This document shows, piece by piece, positions 1 to 6,405 of a stretch of 21,549 nt of DNA. The stretch lies in the NCBI GenBank assembly GCA_035463295.1, contig DATHTK010000111.1, positions 1 to 21,549 on the forward strand. Direction: 5' to 3'. Within the stretch, counting starts at the first letter, position 1, and each line of letters opens with the position of its first letter. Source of the stretch: DATHTK01 sp035463295 (GTDB lineage Bacteria > Actinomycetota > Rubrobacteria > Rubrobacterales > Rubrobacteraceae). The notes under the pieces are model-generated. The model had not been told where the DNA came from and made no database searches. It saw nothing but the letters and a program-made list of their open reading frames with translations. The position numbers and the translations under genes were made by a program.

Positions 1-11
1 GGTGAACAGGA

Positions 12-527
12 CTACGGCCCGAGGCCGAAGCGGGCTCGGGCCTCGGGGATGCGCTCGTCATGCCAAGTCACGCCGTAGCGCTTGCCAAGCGCGGCCCGCG
101 CTCTCCTGTGCTCTTCCTCGTCGATCTCGCCCGAGGCGAGCTTCGCCGCGATCTTCTCGTACTCATCGAAGTACCTTTCGAAACCGCCTGGCGTCAGGAT
201 CTCCATGACCCAGACGGGCTCGGTGCTCGTATTGCACAGGGCGTGGGGGACGTCCCTGGGCTTGAGGACATAGGAGCCGGCCGGGGCGACCACGATCTGG
301 CCGCCGACGTCGCACGTCAGCTCGCCTTTCAACACGACGTTGCACTCGTCCTCGCGAGTGTGAGTGTGCGGCGGGATCATCATCCCTGGGGGGAGGCCCC
401 ACTCCTCAACCGTGAGCGATCCGCCGGAACGATCCGCCGTGATCTTGTGGACGATGTCCAAGACGGGAAGGTGGGCGCCCTCGCCGGGGGCGATGAAGAC
501 CTTCTTCTCGTCCTCTTGGGTTGCCAT
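12..527 (-). CDS. Cupin-domain protein
   Basis: A 171-residue single-domain cupin, cytosolic, with no signal peptide. The first cupin motif is visible as HTHTREDE (His54, His56, Glu61) followed by a Gly-rich turn. The second motif contributes His95 in PRDVPHALCN. These are the usual 3-His/1-Glu metal ligands. The C-terminal 50 residues (FDEYEKIAAKLASGEIDEEE) are a charged helical tail found in small cupins annotated as metal-dependent dioxygenase-like or sugar-binding proteins. The start is an ATG preceded by a G-rich Shine-Dalgarno sequence (AGGGGGG) seven bases upstream. It lies downstream of the helical hypothetical gene on the same strand, separated by 88 bases that hold an inverted repeat. 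The family is clear but the substrate cannot be read from the sequence. Confidence 0.88.
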   Translation of the reverse strand: MATQEDEKKVFIAPGEGAHLPVLDIVHKITADRSGGSLTVEEWGLPPGMMIPPHTHTREDECNVVLKGELTCDVGGQIVVAPAGSYVLKPRDVPHALCNTSTEPVWVMEILTPGGFERYFDEYEKIAAKLASGEIDEEEHRRARAALGKRYGVTWHDERIPEARARFGLGP

Positions 528-553
528 GGGATACCCCCCTCTTGTCTCGCTTG

Positions 554-585
554 CGTAGGCCGCAATTACCGTACTCCGGCCTACG
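554..585. promoter_or_regulatory. 9-bp perfect inverted repeat upstream of the cupin gene
   Basis: CGTAGGCCG (554-562) and CGGCCTACG (577-585) are perfect inverted repeats separated by 14 bases, in the gap between the hypothetical gene and the cupin gene. There is no T-run on either side, so a classical terminator is unlikely. On the minus strand a weak TTGAGG / TACGGT promoter pair with an 18-base spacer overlaps it, which would fit an operator or a 5'-leader hairpin for the cupin gene. Confidence 0.35.
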
Positions 586-615
586 TGAGCGCCTCAACTT
601 TACGTACGCCTCGCC

Positions 616-1230
616 TTACCGCTCTTCTTCTTGCGTCGGTTCACCCGTGGCGTCGGTAGGGCCCTCTCCTAGCGGCCCACGGCTCTGCCCCTCGAGACCA
701 CCCACTTGCTCCAACACCTGCTCCAGGGCGCCGCGCGCGTCCTCAAGCCTTCCCCTTAGTAGGGCGTCAACCGTATCTCCCTCCTCCAGGCCCTCCAGGA
801 CGTTCTCTAGGGCTCCAAGGGCGTCTCCCAACCTTCCCTCCAGCAACTGGTTGAGGCTCTCGAGCAGGTTCTCCAGGATCTCCGGGTGTTCTCCGAGGGT
901 CTCAAGTGCTTTCTCGAGGATGGCCCGGACGTCGTCTAGCCACACCTTCAAGAGCACCTTCGCCCTGACACCCTCGATCACCAGCTTGACTCGGTTGAGC
1001 CTCGCGTCGACGCCCACCTGCAAATTCACCAGGTTGGCGAGCTGCGCCAGGACCGAAACATGGGCCCTGAGCCCTACTACCTCGAGGGTGATCTTATCTA
1101 CCTCGAGCTCCGAGACGTCGAGGAGCACATCCGGCTCCTTGGGGGTGGCGCGGCTGCGCTGCGCTTCGTCCCTGTCGTCTCTTGCTACCGGCACGCCGTT
1201 GATGTCCCGGCGTGAGCGCTCCTCGGACAC
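616..1230 (-). CDS. Conserved hypothetical protein with long amphipathic helices
   Basis: This 204-residue protein has no recognised catalytic motif. Residues 1-30 are polar and charged. Residues 35-85 look like regular beta/alpha structure (SELEVDKITLEVVGLRAHVS, then a stretch with VGVDARLNRVKLVIEGVRAK). Residues 95-185 are leucine-rich amphipathic helices in near-repeats (LLESLNQLLEGRLGDALGAL; ALLRGRLEDARGALEQVLEQ), and the tail is disordered and Glu/Pro-rich. It has no signal peptide or membrane segment. Proteins of this look are widespread hypotheticals in actinobacteria and proteobacteria, but I know no function. It starts with GTG behind GAGGA. It may be co-transcribed with the downstream cupin, although an inverted repeat lies between them. 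Confidence 0.75.
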   Translation of the reverse strand: MSEERSRRDINGVPVARDDRDEAQRSRATPKEPDVLLDVSELEVDKITLEVVGLRAHVSVLAQLANLVNLQVGVDARLNRVKLVIEGVRAKVLLKVWLDDVRAILEKALETLGEHPEILENLLESLNQLLEGRLGDALGALENVLEGLEEGDTVDALLRGRLEDARGALEQVLEQVGGLEGQSRGPLGEGPTDATGEPTQEEER

Positions 1231-1330
1231 GGCTTTTCCTCTTTCTCCTCCCGTCCCATGTGTCGGGAAGTGTAGCCTTTTCCCACCATCAGCATGATGC
1301 CACCAGCCTAAGCCCGATGCGAACCTCTTG

Positions 1331-1390
1331 GAACCAGAACTTCGTACGCCCGAAGTTCGGAGAACACCCCTTCCACGAGCTTGGGTGAAT
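1331..1390 (+). repeat. Intergenic repeat, copy 1
   Basis: This 60-base element aligns without gaps to 1948-2007, from GAACC through GAACAC to GGTGAAT: 39 of 60 bases match, and 31 of the last 40. Its last part also matches 2997-3036. This copy additionally contains a perfect hairpin, GAACTTCG/CGAAGTTC (1337-1344 and 1351-1358, six-base loop), which copy 2 lacks. It ends 51 bases before the start of the deazaflavin-dependent oxidoreductase gene. It could be an interspersed repeat or a shared regulatory site; orientation is taken from the plus strand. Confidence 0.5.
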
Positions 1391-1441
1391 AGCGTAGGCT
1401 GGCAGGGTCGTGTAGGCTCGGTGGCGAATCGGAGGGCAGCG

Positions 1442-1909
1442 ATGAGCTTGCAGAGATGGTTCTATCGTGGCGGACGTCCCAACTGGGTGGCTCGCGTCCT
1501 CGACCGGGGCACCGCAGCGGTCTCCGCGCGTGGGGTCGGTCCGGAGTACTTGGTCGCATTGGAGGTGCCGGGGCGACGGTCGGGGCGTATCGTAGGCCTG
1601 CCGCTCGTCGTGGCCGCCGTCGATGGTGAGCGTTACCTCGTGTCCATGCTCGGAGAAGATGCGAACTGGGTGCGGAACGTGAGGGCGGCGGGGGGCGAGG
1701 CCGCGTTGCGTCATGGGCGTCGCGAGGAGGTGCACCTGGAAGAAGTGGTCGCGCCGGATCGCCGCGCTCCCGTGCTGAAGGCTTACTTGAAGCGGGCGTC
1801 GAACGCTAGCGCGCACATGCCAATCGACAAGGATGCGCCGCTCGCGGAGTTCCAGCGGTTGGCACCACGCTTCCCCGTGTTCCGGATCGTGCCGAGGAGC
1901 CCAGCGTGA
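1442..1909 (+). CDS. Deazaflavin (F420)-dependent nitroreductase-family oxidoreductase
   Basis: This 155-residue protein belongs to the DDN/Rv3547-like family, split-barrel proteins that use reduced coenzyme F420 (or, in some members, other flavins or fatty acids) to reduce substrates. The hallmark stretch is clear: VPGRRSGR near residue 43, a hydrophobic strand with GERYLVS, then GEDANWVRNVRAAGG near residue 72, which forms the cofactor phosphate site. I chose the ATG at 1442 because GGAGGG lies five bases upstream and the family usually begins near this point. An in-frame extension to 1328 would run back through the upstream repeat. The gene appears monocistronic. The substrate is unknown. 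Confidence 0.85.
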   Translation: MSLQRWFYRGGRPNWVARVLDRGTAAVSARGVGPEYLVALEVPGRRSGRIVGLPLVVAAVDGERYLVSMLGEDANWVRNVRAAGGEAALRHGRREEVHLEEVVAPDRRAPVLKAYLKRASNASAHMPIDKDAPLAEFQRLAPRFPVFRIVPRSPA

Positions 1910-1947
1910 GCGCACCGTGCCTCCCGCTACGGTGGATCGCAAGGACT

Positions 1948-2007
1948 GAACCCTAGACCCCAGGCTCCGGACTTCCGCGAACACCACTTCCATTCGCTTT
2001 GGTGAAT
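1948..2007 (+). repeat. Intergenic repeat, copy 2
   Basis: This is the ungapped counterpart of 1331-1390. GAACC, GAACAC and GGTGAAT sit at identical spacings (31 and 53 bases from the left end). It lies between the oxidoreductase gene and the small coiled-coil gene. Its right end provides TTGGTG (1999-2004), which is 16 bases upstream of TATGAT (2021-2026), so this copy may supply a -35 box. Confidence 0.5.
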
Positions 2008-2026
2008 GGGCCGTATGGCGTATGAT
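1999..2026 (+). promoter_or_regulatory. Candidate promoter for the small coiled-coil gene
   Basis: TTGGTG (1999-2004) and TATGAT (2021-2026) are separated by 16 bases, placing transcription start near 2033. A GGAGGTGA Shine-Dalgarno-like sequence follows at 2043-2050. The -35 is embedded in repeat copy 2. Confidence 0.4.
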
Positions 2027-2046
2027 CCCTGGCAGCGGACCCGGAG

Positions 2047-2298
2047 GTGAAGGTGAATCAAGATGGACCCGAGGCCAGCTCGGCCAGGGAACGGCAGGCG
2101 GCGATGGTGAAGGAGCTGCGCAAGGCGGAGCTGGTGCGAGACAGACTGGAGAGCCTCCAACAGCTGGTGGCCACCTACCCGGAGGGCCACGATACGCGCG
2201 TGCTCCTTGAGGAGCTGCATCTCGACAGGGCGCTGCGGGCGGTGGAGGAAGACCTCGAGGCCCTTAGGGACGCTCTCTTGCACCCTCGCAGTACCTGA
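2047..2298 (+). CDS. Small coiled-coil hypothetical protein
   Basis: At most 83 residues, almost entirely helical and charged, with heptad-like spacing in KELRKAELVRDRLESLQQLV and in LLEELHLDRALRAVEEDLEA, joined by the turn ATYPEGHDTR. It has no membrane segment and no known domain; I do not recognise it. The start is uncertain. GTG 2047 gives the longest frame but overlaps the best Shine-Dalgarno (2043-2050), GTG 2053 is too close to it, and ATG 2104 would give 64 residues that retain both helices. A 15-codon frame starting at ATG 2063 (with AGGTGA six bases upstream) ends at 2110 across ATG 2104, so coupled translation is possible. Amino-acid composition favours this frame over the Gly/Arg-rich alternatives. 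Confidence 0.6.
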   Translation: MKVNQDGPEASSARERQAAMVKELRKAELVRDRLESLQQLVATYPEGHDTRVLLEELHLDRALRAVEEDLEALRDALLHPRST

Positions 2299-2345
2299 GA
2301 AGCCGTAGGCCCCCGTACGTACCTACAGAGGAGTATGGCTACCCT

Positions 2346-2861
2346 TTAGCCGCCGTCATCGTCCTTGACGGCCCGATGGTGCGCCGAGTCGCTGCTTACG
2401 GAGGCAGTGCGGAAGCCGGCGGTTCTGTGGGACACGTAAGCGGTATTTACGTAGCGGCCCACCTTGGTGGTCTTGACGTGTATTTTTACGGTGAAACGCT
2501 GACCTCTAGTGAGGGTGTAGGGACCACACCAGACGGTCCGGCTAGATCTAACAAACTCACAACTCCCCGGTTTACGTAGGCTAGTGCTCGCCCTTATGAA
2601 TTTCACTTTCTTGGGCAGCGGGTCCCACATCTTCACACCTCTAACCCGGTGGCCGGTGTTATTGGTGATCTTGATGGTGTAGGTCTGCTTTTCGCCCACA
2701 GTGACGACCTTGGGGTGGATCGTCTTGCTGATCGACAGGGCAGTGGCCGCCTGCGCGGGGGAAGAACCTGAGGTTGCGATAGCGGCCAGCGCTAGCGCCG
2801 CTCCAACCAACACCGTGATAACCCATAGCGGAAGTCCCCTCCGCATCGTACTCGGTGCCAT
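2346..2861 (-). CDS. Secreted DUF11-domain protein
   Basis: This 171-residue exported protein has a typical Sec signal: MRRG, then a hydrophobic core (residues 12-30), then a likely cleavage after SSPAQA near residue 38. The mature part is one DUF11 module, an immunoglobulin-like fold common in bacterial surface proteins, recognisable from SISKTIHPKVVTVGEKQTY, ITNNTGHRVRGVKMWDPLP and the closing NTAYVS. Two cysteines (in SCEFV and VWCGP) could form a disulfide. The tail is rich in His/Asp/Gly and lacks an LPxTG or membrane anchor, so it is probably released or loosely wall-bound. I chose ATG 2861 over upstream starts because GGGAGAGA precedes it and it begins the signal peptide directly. Base composition is lower in GC than the operons to the right. 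Confidence 0.8.
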   Translation of the reverse strand: MAPSTMRRGLPLWVITVLVGAALALAAIATSGSSPAQAATALSISKTIHPKVVTVGEKQTYTIKITNNTGHRVRGVKMWDPLPKKVKFIRASTSLRKPGSCEFVRSSRTVWCGPYTLTRGQRFTVKIHVKTTKVGRYVNTAYVSHRTAGFRTASVSSDSAHHRAVKDDDGG

Positions 2862-2880
2862 GTTCTCTCCCTTCATTCGT

Positions 2881-2912
2881 GGGGCGGGGAAGTTAGGAGC
2901 AGAACCCGCCCC
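2881..2912 (-). promoter_or_regulatory. GC-rich hairpin in the 5' leader of the DUF11 gene
   Basis: GGGGCGGG (2881-2888) and CCCGCCCC (2905-2912) form an 8-bp perfect stem around a 16-base loop. It sits between the predicted transcription start (about 2926) and the ribosome-binding site of the DUF11 gene. It may stabilise the mRNA or modulate translation. Confidence 0.35.
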
Positions 2913-2932
2913 GGTCCTCATGCAACAAAGAC

Positions 2933-2960
2933 ATCATACGAGTGTAGGAGGTGTCGACAC
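2933..2960 (-). promoter_or_regulatory. Candidate promoter -10 with overlapping palindrome for the DUF11 gene
   Basis: On the minus strand a good -10, TATGAT, occupies 2933-2938. The perfect 10-bp palindrome GTGTCGACAC (2951-2960) sits across the spacer and -35 position, where no good TTGACA match exists. This arrangement suits an operator or activator site. The predicted leader is about 65 bases. Confidence 0.45.
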
Positions 2961-2996
2961 ATCCCTCAAATGAGTGATCTTTGAAACTTATCTGGT

Positions 2997-3036
2997 GAAC
3001 TCAGGAGAACACTTACTTACCCGCGGTTGGGTGAAT
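2997..3036 (+). repeat. Intergenic repeat, copy 3
   Basis: GAACTCAGGAGAACAC (2997-3012) matches 13 of 16 bases of 1352-1367, and TTGGGTGAAT (3027-3036) is identical to 1381-1390. The internal spacer is one base longer than in the other two copies (17 instead of 16 between GAACAC and GGTGAAT). It lies upstream of the DUF11 gene, which is on the minus strand, and downstream of the aldo/keto reductase gene. Confidence 0.5.
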
Positions 3037-3123
3037 AAGGGCAAGAAGGGCCAAGGCTGCTACGTTCCAGCCCTGTGAAGGTGTAGAGAGAGCTTGCGGA
3101 ACACCGTGCTTACGCCGGTCGCG

Positions 3124-4077
3124 TTAACTGGCCGGGGGAGCGAGAGAGTCCAGCCTATCCCATAGCTCGTCCGGTATGGGATGAGCGGCCAGCTCGAGGG
3201 TCTGCTGTACTCGCTCGGGGCGGCTTATGCCGACGATGGTCGAGACTACCCGGGGGTCGCCCAGCGAGAACTGGAGGGCGGCGGCGGCGAGAGGAACTTC
3301 GAACTCCCGGCACGCCTCCTCCATAGCGCGGACCTGCTCCATCATTTCCCGTGGTGCCTCCCGATACTCGTAGCGAGCATAGGCGTCGGGGCCTTTGGCG
3401 AGGATGCCGCTACCGTAGGGGGCGGCATTGAGCGCGGCTATGCCCAGGCGCGCGGCGACGTCGAGCAACGGCTCCGCCGCGCGGTTCACCAGCGTGTAGC
3501 GGTTGTGGGTTATGACCGCCTCGAAGATGCCGGTCTCGACGTACCGGATCATGAGGTCTATCGGTCCGCCGGCGACGCCGAGGTGCTCGATGACGCCCGA
3601 CTCCTTGAGATCCATCAGCGCCTCCACCGGACCGCCCGGCGCCATCATGTGCGCGTAGGTCTCGTGCTCGGGGTCGTGCAGGTACAGGAGCTGGAGGTGG
3701 TCCATACCGAGCAGCCGCAGGCTCCGCTCGACGGACCTCTTCATCTGCTCGCCCGAGAAGTCGCCGCTCTGGAGGTCGCGGTCCGCCTTCGTCGCAAGTA
3801 CATGCCCCTTGGGCAGCCCACCGATCTCCCCGAGCAGCTCTCCTATTCGCCGTTCGCTCTCACCGTCGCCGTAGGAGGCAGCGGTGTCGAGGAAGTTGAT
3901 CGGGCTCGCGAAGACGGAGCGCAGCGTCTCGAACGCCCGCTGCCGGGAGACGGAGTACTCGAACGTCTCGGGCATATCCCCCAAGGGAGCACACCCGATG
4001 CAGATCGGGGAGACGAAGAGGCCCGTTCGACCCAGCGGCCGTCGCGACGAAGGATCTGTGACCTCGTTCCCCGTCAT
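3124..4077 (-). CDS. Aldo/keto reductase, aldose-dehydrogenase-like
   Basis: A 317-residue NADP(H)-type aldo/keto reductase with the full catalytic tetrad: Asp64 and Tyr69 in FLDTAASYGDGESERRIGE, Lys97 in LATKAD, and His134 in YLHDPE. Late motifs for cofactor binding (ALQFSLGDPRVVSTIVGISR) are intact. The overall pattern resembles D-threo-aldose 1-dehydrogenase/L-fucose dehydrogenase and similar sugar-oxidising members, which turn a sugar into its lactone, but the direction and substrate are not provable here. ATG 4077 overlaps the stop of the upstream solute-binding gene (ATGA) and has GGAGGG in front, so the two are a translationally coupled pair. The longer in-frame extension is an artefact running into that gene. 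Confidence 0.88.
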   Translation of the reverse strand: MTGNEVTDPSSRRPLGRTGLFVSPICIGCAPLGDMPETFEYSVSRQRAFETLRSVFASPINFLDTAASYGDGESERRIGELLGEIGGLPKGHVLATKADRDLQSGDFSGEQMKRSVERSLRLLGMDHLQLLYLHDPEHETYAHMMAPGGPVEALMDLKESGVIEHLGVAGGPIDLMIRYVETGIFEAVITHNRYTLVNRAAEPLLDVAARLGIAALNAAPYGSGILAKGPDAYARYEYREAPREMMEQVRAMEEACREFEVPLAAAALQFSLGDPRVVSTIVGISRPERVQQTLELAAHPIPDELWDRLDSLAPPAS

Positions 4078-5237
4078 CGACCCTCCGCCGCTCGCTGCCC
4101 TGCTTTCTCGGTCTCTTCGAGGGCCTCCTCGATGCTCCTGTTCCCCAGGAGCGCCTCGCGGATGCCCTGCCAGATGGCGTCTTCCACCGCCGGATAGTTC
4201 CTGTGCTTGGGCGGTAGGAGCGCTGCCCCTTGCGCCTCCTCGAGCAGCCGCCACCGCTTTTCGGCGAGCGAGCCCGCCTCCGCCGCGGATCTCACCTCTT
4301 CCAGGGCGTCGCTCCTGGCGGGGAGCGTGCCGAGCGCGGCCTCGAAGGTCTGCGACTCCCTGGAGGTGAGGAAGCGCAGTAGCTCGACGGCCGCACCCCG
4401 GTTGCGGACGGTGGCCGGTATGGCGAAGGTGTGCGACCCGGAGTAGATGTAGCGCCCGGCGCGACCCTCCGGGTAGAGCGCTACGTCGTACCGGCCGACC
4501 ACCGCGCTCTCCTCAGGGTCCTCGTAGGTGTAGAAGCCGCCGGGCCAGTCGGTGGACATCGCAGCCCTGCCCTCCCTGAAGCACGCGGCGACCTCGTCGT
4601 AGTGCCAGTGCGGCGTCTCTTCCGGTGCCGCCCTCGTGTAGAGATCCTCGAGCAACTCTAGCGCCCAGCGCCCAGCCTCGTCGTTTATCTTCGGGGCGGG
4701 GAGATCCTCGTCCTCGAACATCCGCCCCCCATGCATGGCGTGCAACTCGAAGAAGTGGCCGAAGAGCCCGGACTCCTTACCGGGGAAGACGAACCCGTAG
4801 AGGTTTGCGGACCTCAGCCGCGCGGCGACCTCCCGTAGCTCCTCCCACGACCCCGGCGGGCCGGAGAGCAGGTCCGTCCGGTAATAGAGCAGCTTGACGT
4901 CGAGGTTGCGGGGGACGCCGTAGAGCTCGCCCTGTATGCGCGCCAGCTCGAGGGGCCGCGGCGCGAACCGCTCCAGCTCCGACGCGCTCAGGTCGCCGTC
5001 CAGGGGGGTGAGCCACTGCCTCTGGCTCGGGGCGTACTTGGCGTGCGTCGAGATCAGGTCGTACGAGGCCGTCCCGGAGCCGAACTCCTCCGCGATGCGC
5101 TCGTTGAGCTCGGGGTGGGAGGGGACTACGACCGGATCCACCCTCACCCCCCAACTCTCCTCGAACTCGGCGAGGCGCTCGTACAGAGGGTCGTACATCG
5201 GCCCACCTACCAGCAGGATCCTTAGCTCCTCCGACAC
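4074..5237 (-). CDS. Family 1 extracellular solute-binding-type protein without export signal
   Basis: A 387-residue protein with the periplasmic-binding fold of ABC sugar importers (MalE/family 1). Recognisable features are an early strand RILLVGGPMYDPLYERLAEF, the hinge-region pattern GELYGVPRNLDVKLLYYRTD, SWEELREVAARL, and the late GSHTFAIPATVRNRGAAVEL with LRFLTSRESQ. Members normally begin with a signal peptide or lipobox, but this one starts directly with SEELRILLVGG and no upstream in-frame start offers a leader. GTG 5237 is preceded by GAGAGGTGAG. It is encoded divergently from the LacI regulator and coupled to the aldo/keto reductase, with no permease of its own class (the nearby importer is CUT2 type). 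It may bind a sugar in the cytosol or be a repurposed sensor; mis-starting is the main alternative. Confidence 0.8.
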   Translation of the reverse strand: MSEELRILLVGGPMYDPLYERLAEFEESWGVRVDPVVVPSHPELNERIAEEFGSGTASYDLISTHAKYAPSQRQWLTPLDGDLSASELERFAPRPLELARIQGELYGVPRNLDVKLLYYRTDLLSGPPGSWEELREVAARLRSANLYGFVFPGKESGLFGHFFELHAMHGGRMFEDEDLPAPKINDEAGRWALELLEDLYTRAAPEETPHWHYDEVAACFREGRAAMSTDWPGGFYTYEDPEESAVVGRYDVALYPEGRAGRYIYSGSHTFAIPATVRNRGAAVELLRFLTSRESQTFEAALGTLPARSDALEEVRSAAEAGSLAEKRWRLLEEAQGAALLPPKHRNYPAVEDAIWQGIREALLGNRSIEEALEETEKAGQRAAEGR

Positions 5238-5271
5238 CTCACCTCTCCCGTCCGCCGCCCGAGCGCAGTCA

Positions 5272-5277
5272 ACTATA
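5272..5277 (-). promoter_or_regulatory. Candidate -10 box for the leftward solute-binding/AKR operon
   Basis: TATAGT on the minus strand lies within CGCTATAGT, the same nine bases that contain the -10 of the divergent lacI-type gene at 5361-5369. The -35 position (CCCCTC) is poor, so a regulator or activator may be needed. An AACCGA/TCGGTT inverted repeat lies at 5328-5342 between the two promoters. Confidence 0.35.
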
Positions 5278-5340
5278 GCGTAACCGAACAGGAAGAGGGG
5301 ATATGGCGGGCGCGCGAGCCTCGACCGAACCGACCATCGG

Positions 5341-5369
5341 TTGACCGGGATTTTCGACCCCGCTATAGT
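5341..5369 (+). promoter_or_regulatory. Promoter of the sugar operon (lacI-type gene)
   Basis: TTGACC (5341-5346) and TATAGT (5364-5369) are separated by the ideal 17 bases, giving a transcription start near 5376. This is the best vegetative promoter in the window. Confidence 0.7.
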
Positions 5370-5373
5370 GCGA

Positions 5374-5385
5374 GAAATCGATTTC
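5374..5385. promoter_or_regulatory. LacI-family operator at the transcription start
   Basis: GAAATCGATTTC is a perfect 12-bp palindrome with the central CG typical of LacI/PurR-family operators (GAAAnCGnTTTC-like). It covers the predicted transcription start of the lacI-type gene, so repressor binding would block its own operon. Confidence 0.65.
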
Positions 5386-5400
5386 CATCAGGGGTGATGG

Positions 5401-6405
5401 GTGCGGATAAAGGATGTAGCGGAGAGGGCCGGGGTATCGCCCGCGACGGTGTCGCGCGTTCTCAACGACGTCTCTTCGGTCGGGCCGGAGTATCGGGAGA
5501 AGGTCTTGCGAGCCATAGAGGAGTCCGGGTACCGGCCGAACCGGCTCGCGAGCAACCTGCGACGCCAGAAGGCGGAGATGATCGGGGTCGTCGTCTCGGA
5601 CATCGAGAACCCCCACTTCACGCAGATGGTGCGCGCGGTGGAGGATGCGGCCTTCCGCAGGGGCTACAGGGTCTTGCTGTGCAACACGGACGAGTCGCCG
5701 GAGAAGCAGGGGGCCTACCTCGAGATGCTCGCGGCCGAGCGGGTGCTGGGGGTCTTGCTCTCGCCTTCGAATCCGGGCGGCGAGGAGATATCCGAGTTGA
5801 TCGACCTCGGCATACCGGTCATCGCCTTCGACAGGACGGTCGAGGACCCGCGGGCGGACGCCGTCGTGGTGGACAACGCGGCCGGGACCTGGCTAGCGAC
5901 GGAGTTCCTGATCCGGGCCGGCCACGAGCGGATCGGCTTTATAAGCGGGCTCGGCGGCATCGAGACCAGCGTCGAGCGACGGCTCGGGTACGAGAGGGCG
6001 ATGCGGGAGGTCGGGCTCGAGTCCCGCTCGGTCGATGGGGGGTTCCGGATCTCCGACGGGGGGAGCGCCACCGAGGCGCTGCTGGAGACCGGTGACTTCA
6101 CGGCGTTGCTCGTGTCGAATAACCTCATGACCATCGGGGCGCTCAAGATCCTTCGAGAGCACGGGGTGAGCGTGCCGGAGGAGATCGCGCTCGTAGCCGT
6201 GGATGACCCGTTCTGGGCCGAGCTCGTGGAGCCGCCGCTCACGACGCTGGCGCAGCCGGTGCGCGAGATGGCCGGCTGCGCCGTGGGACTCTTGCTGGAG
6301 CGCATCGGCGGCCACCGGACGCGTCCGCGGCGCGTGGTCTTCGACTTCCAGCTAAGGGTACGCGGCTCGTGCGGGACGGCCGTTTCGAGAAAGGGAGGCG
6401 TATAG
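5401..6405 (+). CDS. LacI-family transcriptional regulator
   Basis: A 334-residue regulator. Residues 2-21 are the canonical LacI helix-turn-helix and hinge start (IKDVAERAGVSPATVSRVLN). The periplasmic-binding-like effector domain follows from about residue 58 (EMIGVVVSDIENPHFTQMVR), with DRTVEDPRADAVVVDN and the dimer-interface region SNNLMTIGALKILREHGVSV then ALVAVDDPFWAEL. It is full length for the family. GTG 5401 has AGGGG six bases upstream; an ATG at 5397 is in another frame. It is the first gene of the catabolic operon and probably represses it in the absence of the sugar or sugar phosphate, through the palindrome just upstream. Its stop overlaps the next start by one base (TAGTG). 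Confidence 0.93.
   Translation: MRIKDVAERAGVSPATVSRVLNDVSSVGPEYREKVLRAIEESGYRPNRLASNLRRQKAEMIGVVVSDIENPHFTQMVRAVEDAAFRRGYRVLLCNTDESPEKQGAYLEMLAAERVLGVLLSPSNPGGEEISELIDLGIPVIAFDRTVEDPRADAVVVDNAAGTWLATEFLIRAGHERIGFISGLGGIETSVERRLGYERAMREVGLESRSVDGGFRISDGGSATEALLETGDFTALLVSNNLMTIGALKILREHGVSVPEEIALVAVDDPFWAELVEPPLTTLAQPVREMAGCAVGLLLERIGGHRTRPRRVVFDFQLRVRGSCGTAVSRKGGV

Noticed and set aside
1289..1993. Minus-strand ORF of 234 codons opposite the deazaflavin-dependent oxidoreductase
   Set aside because: The sense strand carries a clear family motif and Shine-Dalgarno; the antisense product is Arg/His/Pro-rich without a domain. Its similarity to another minus-strand frame at 1927-2283 comes from the shared DNA repeat.
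3098..3120. GGAACACCGTGCTTACGC as a possible fourth copy of the intergenic repeat
   Set aside because: It matches the left half only; the GGTGAAT part is missing at the expected distance, so it was not counted.
5269..5616. Minus-strand ORFs covering the lacI promoter region
   Set aside because: They cross the promoter and the helix-turn-helix coding region antisense and have no motif or ribosome-binding site.
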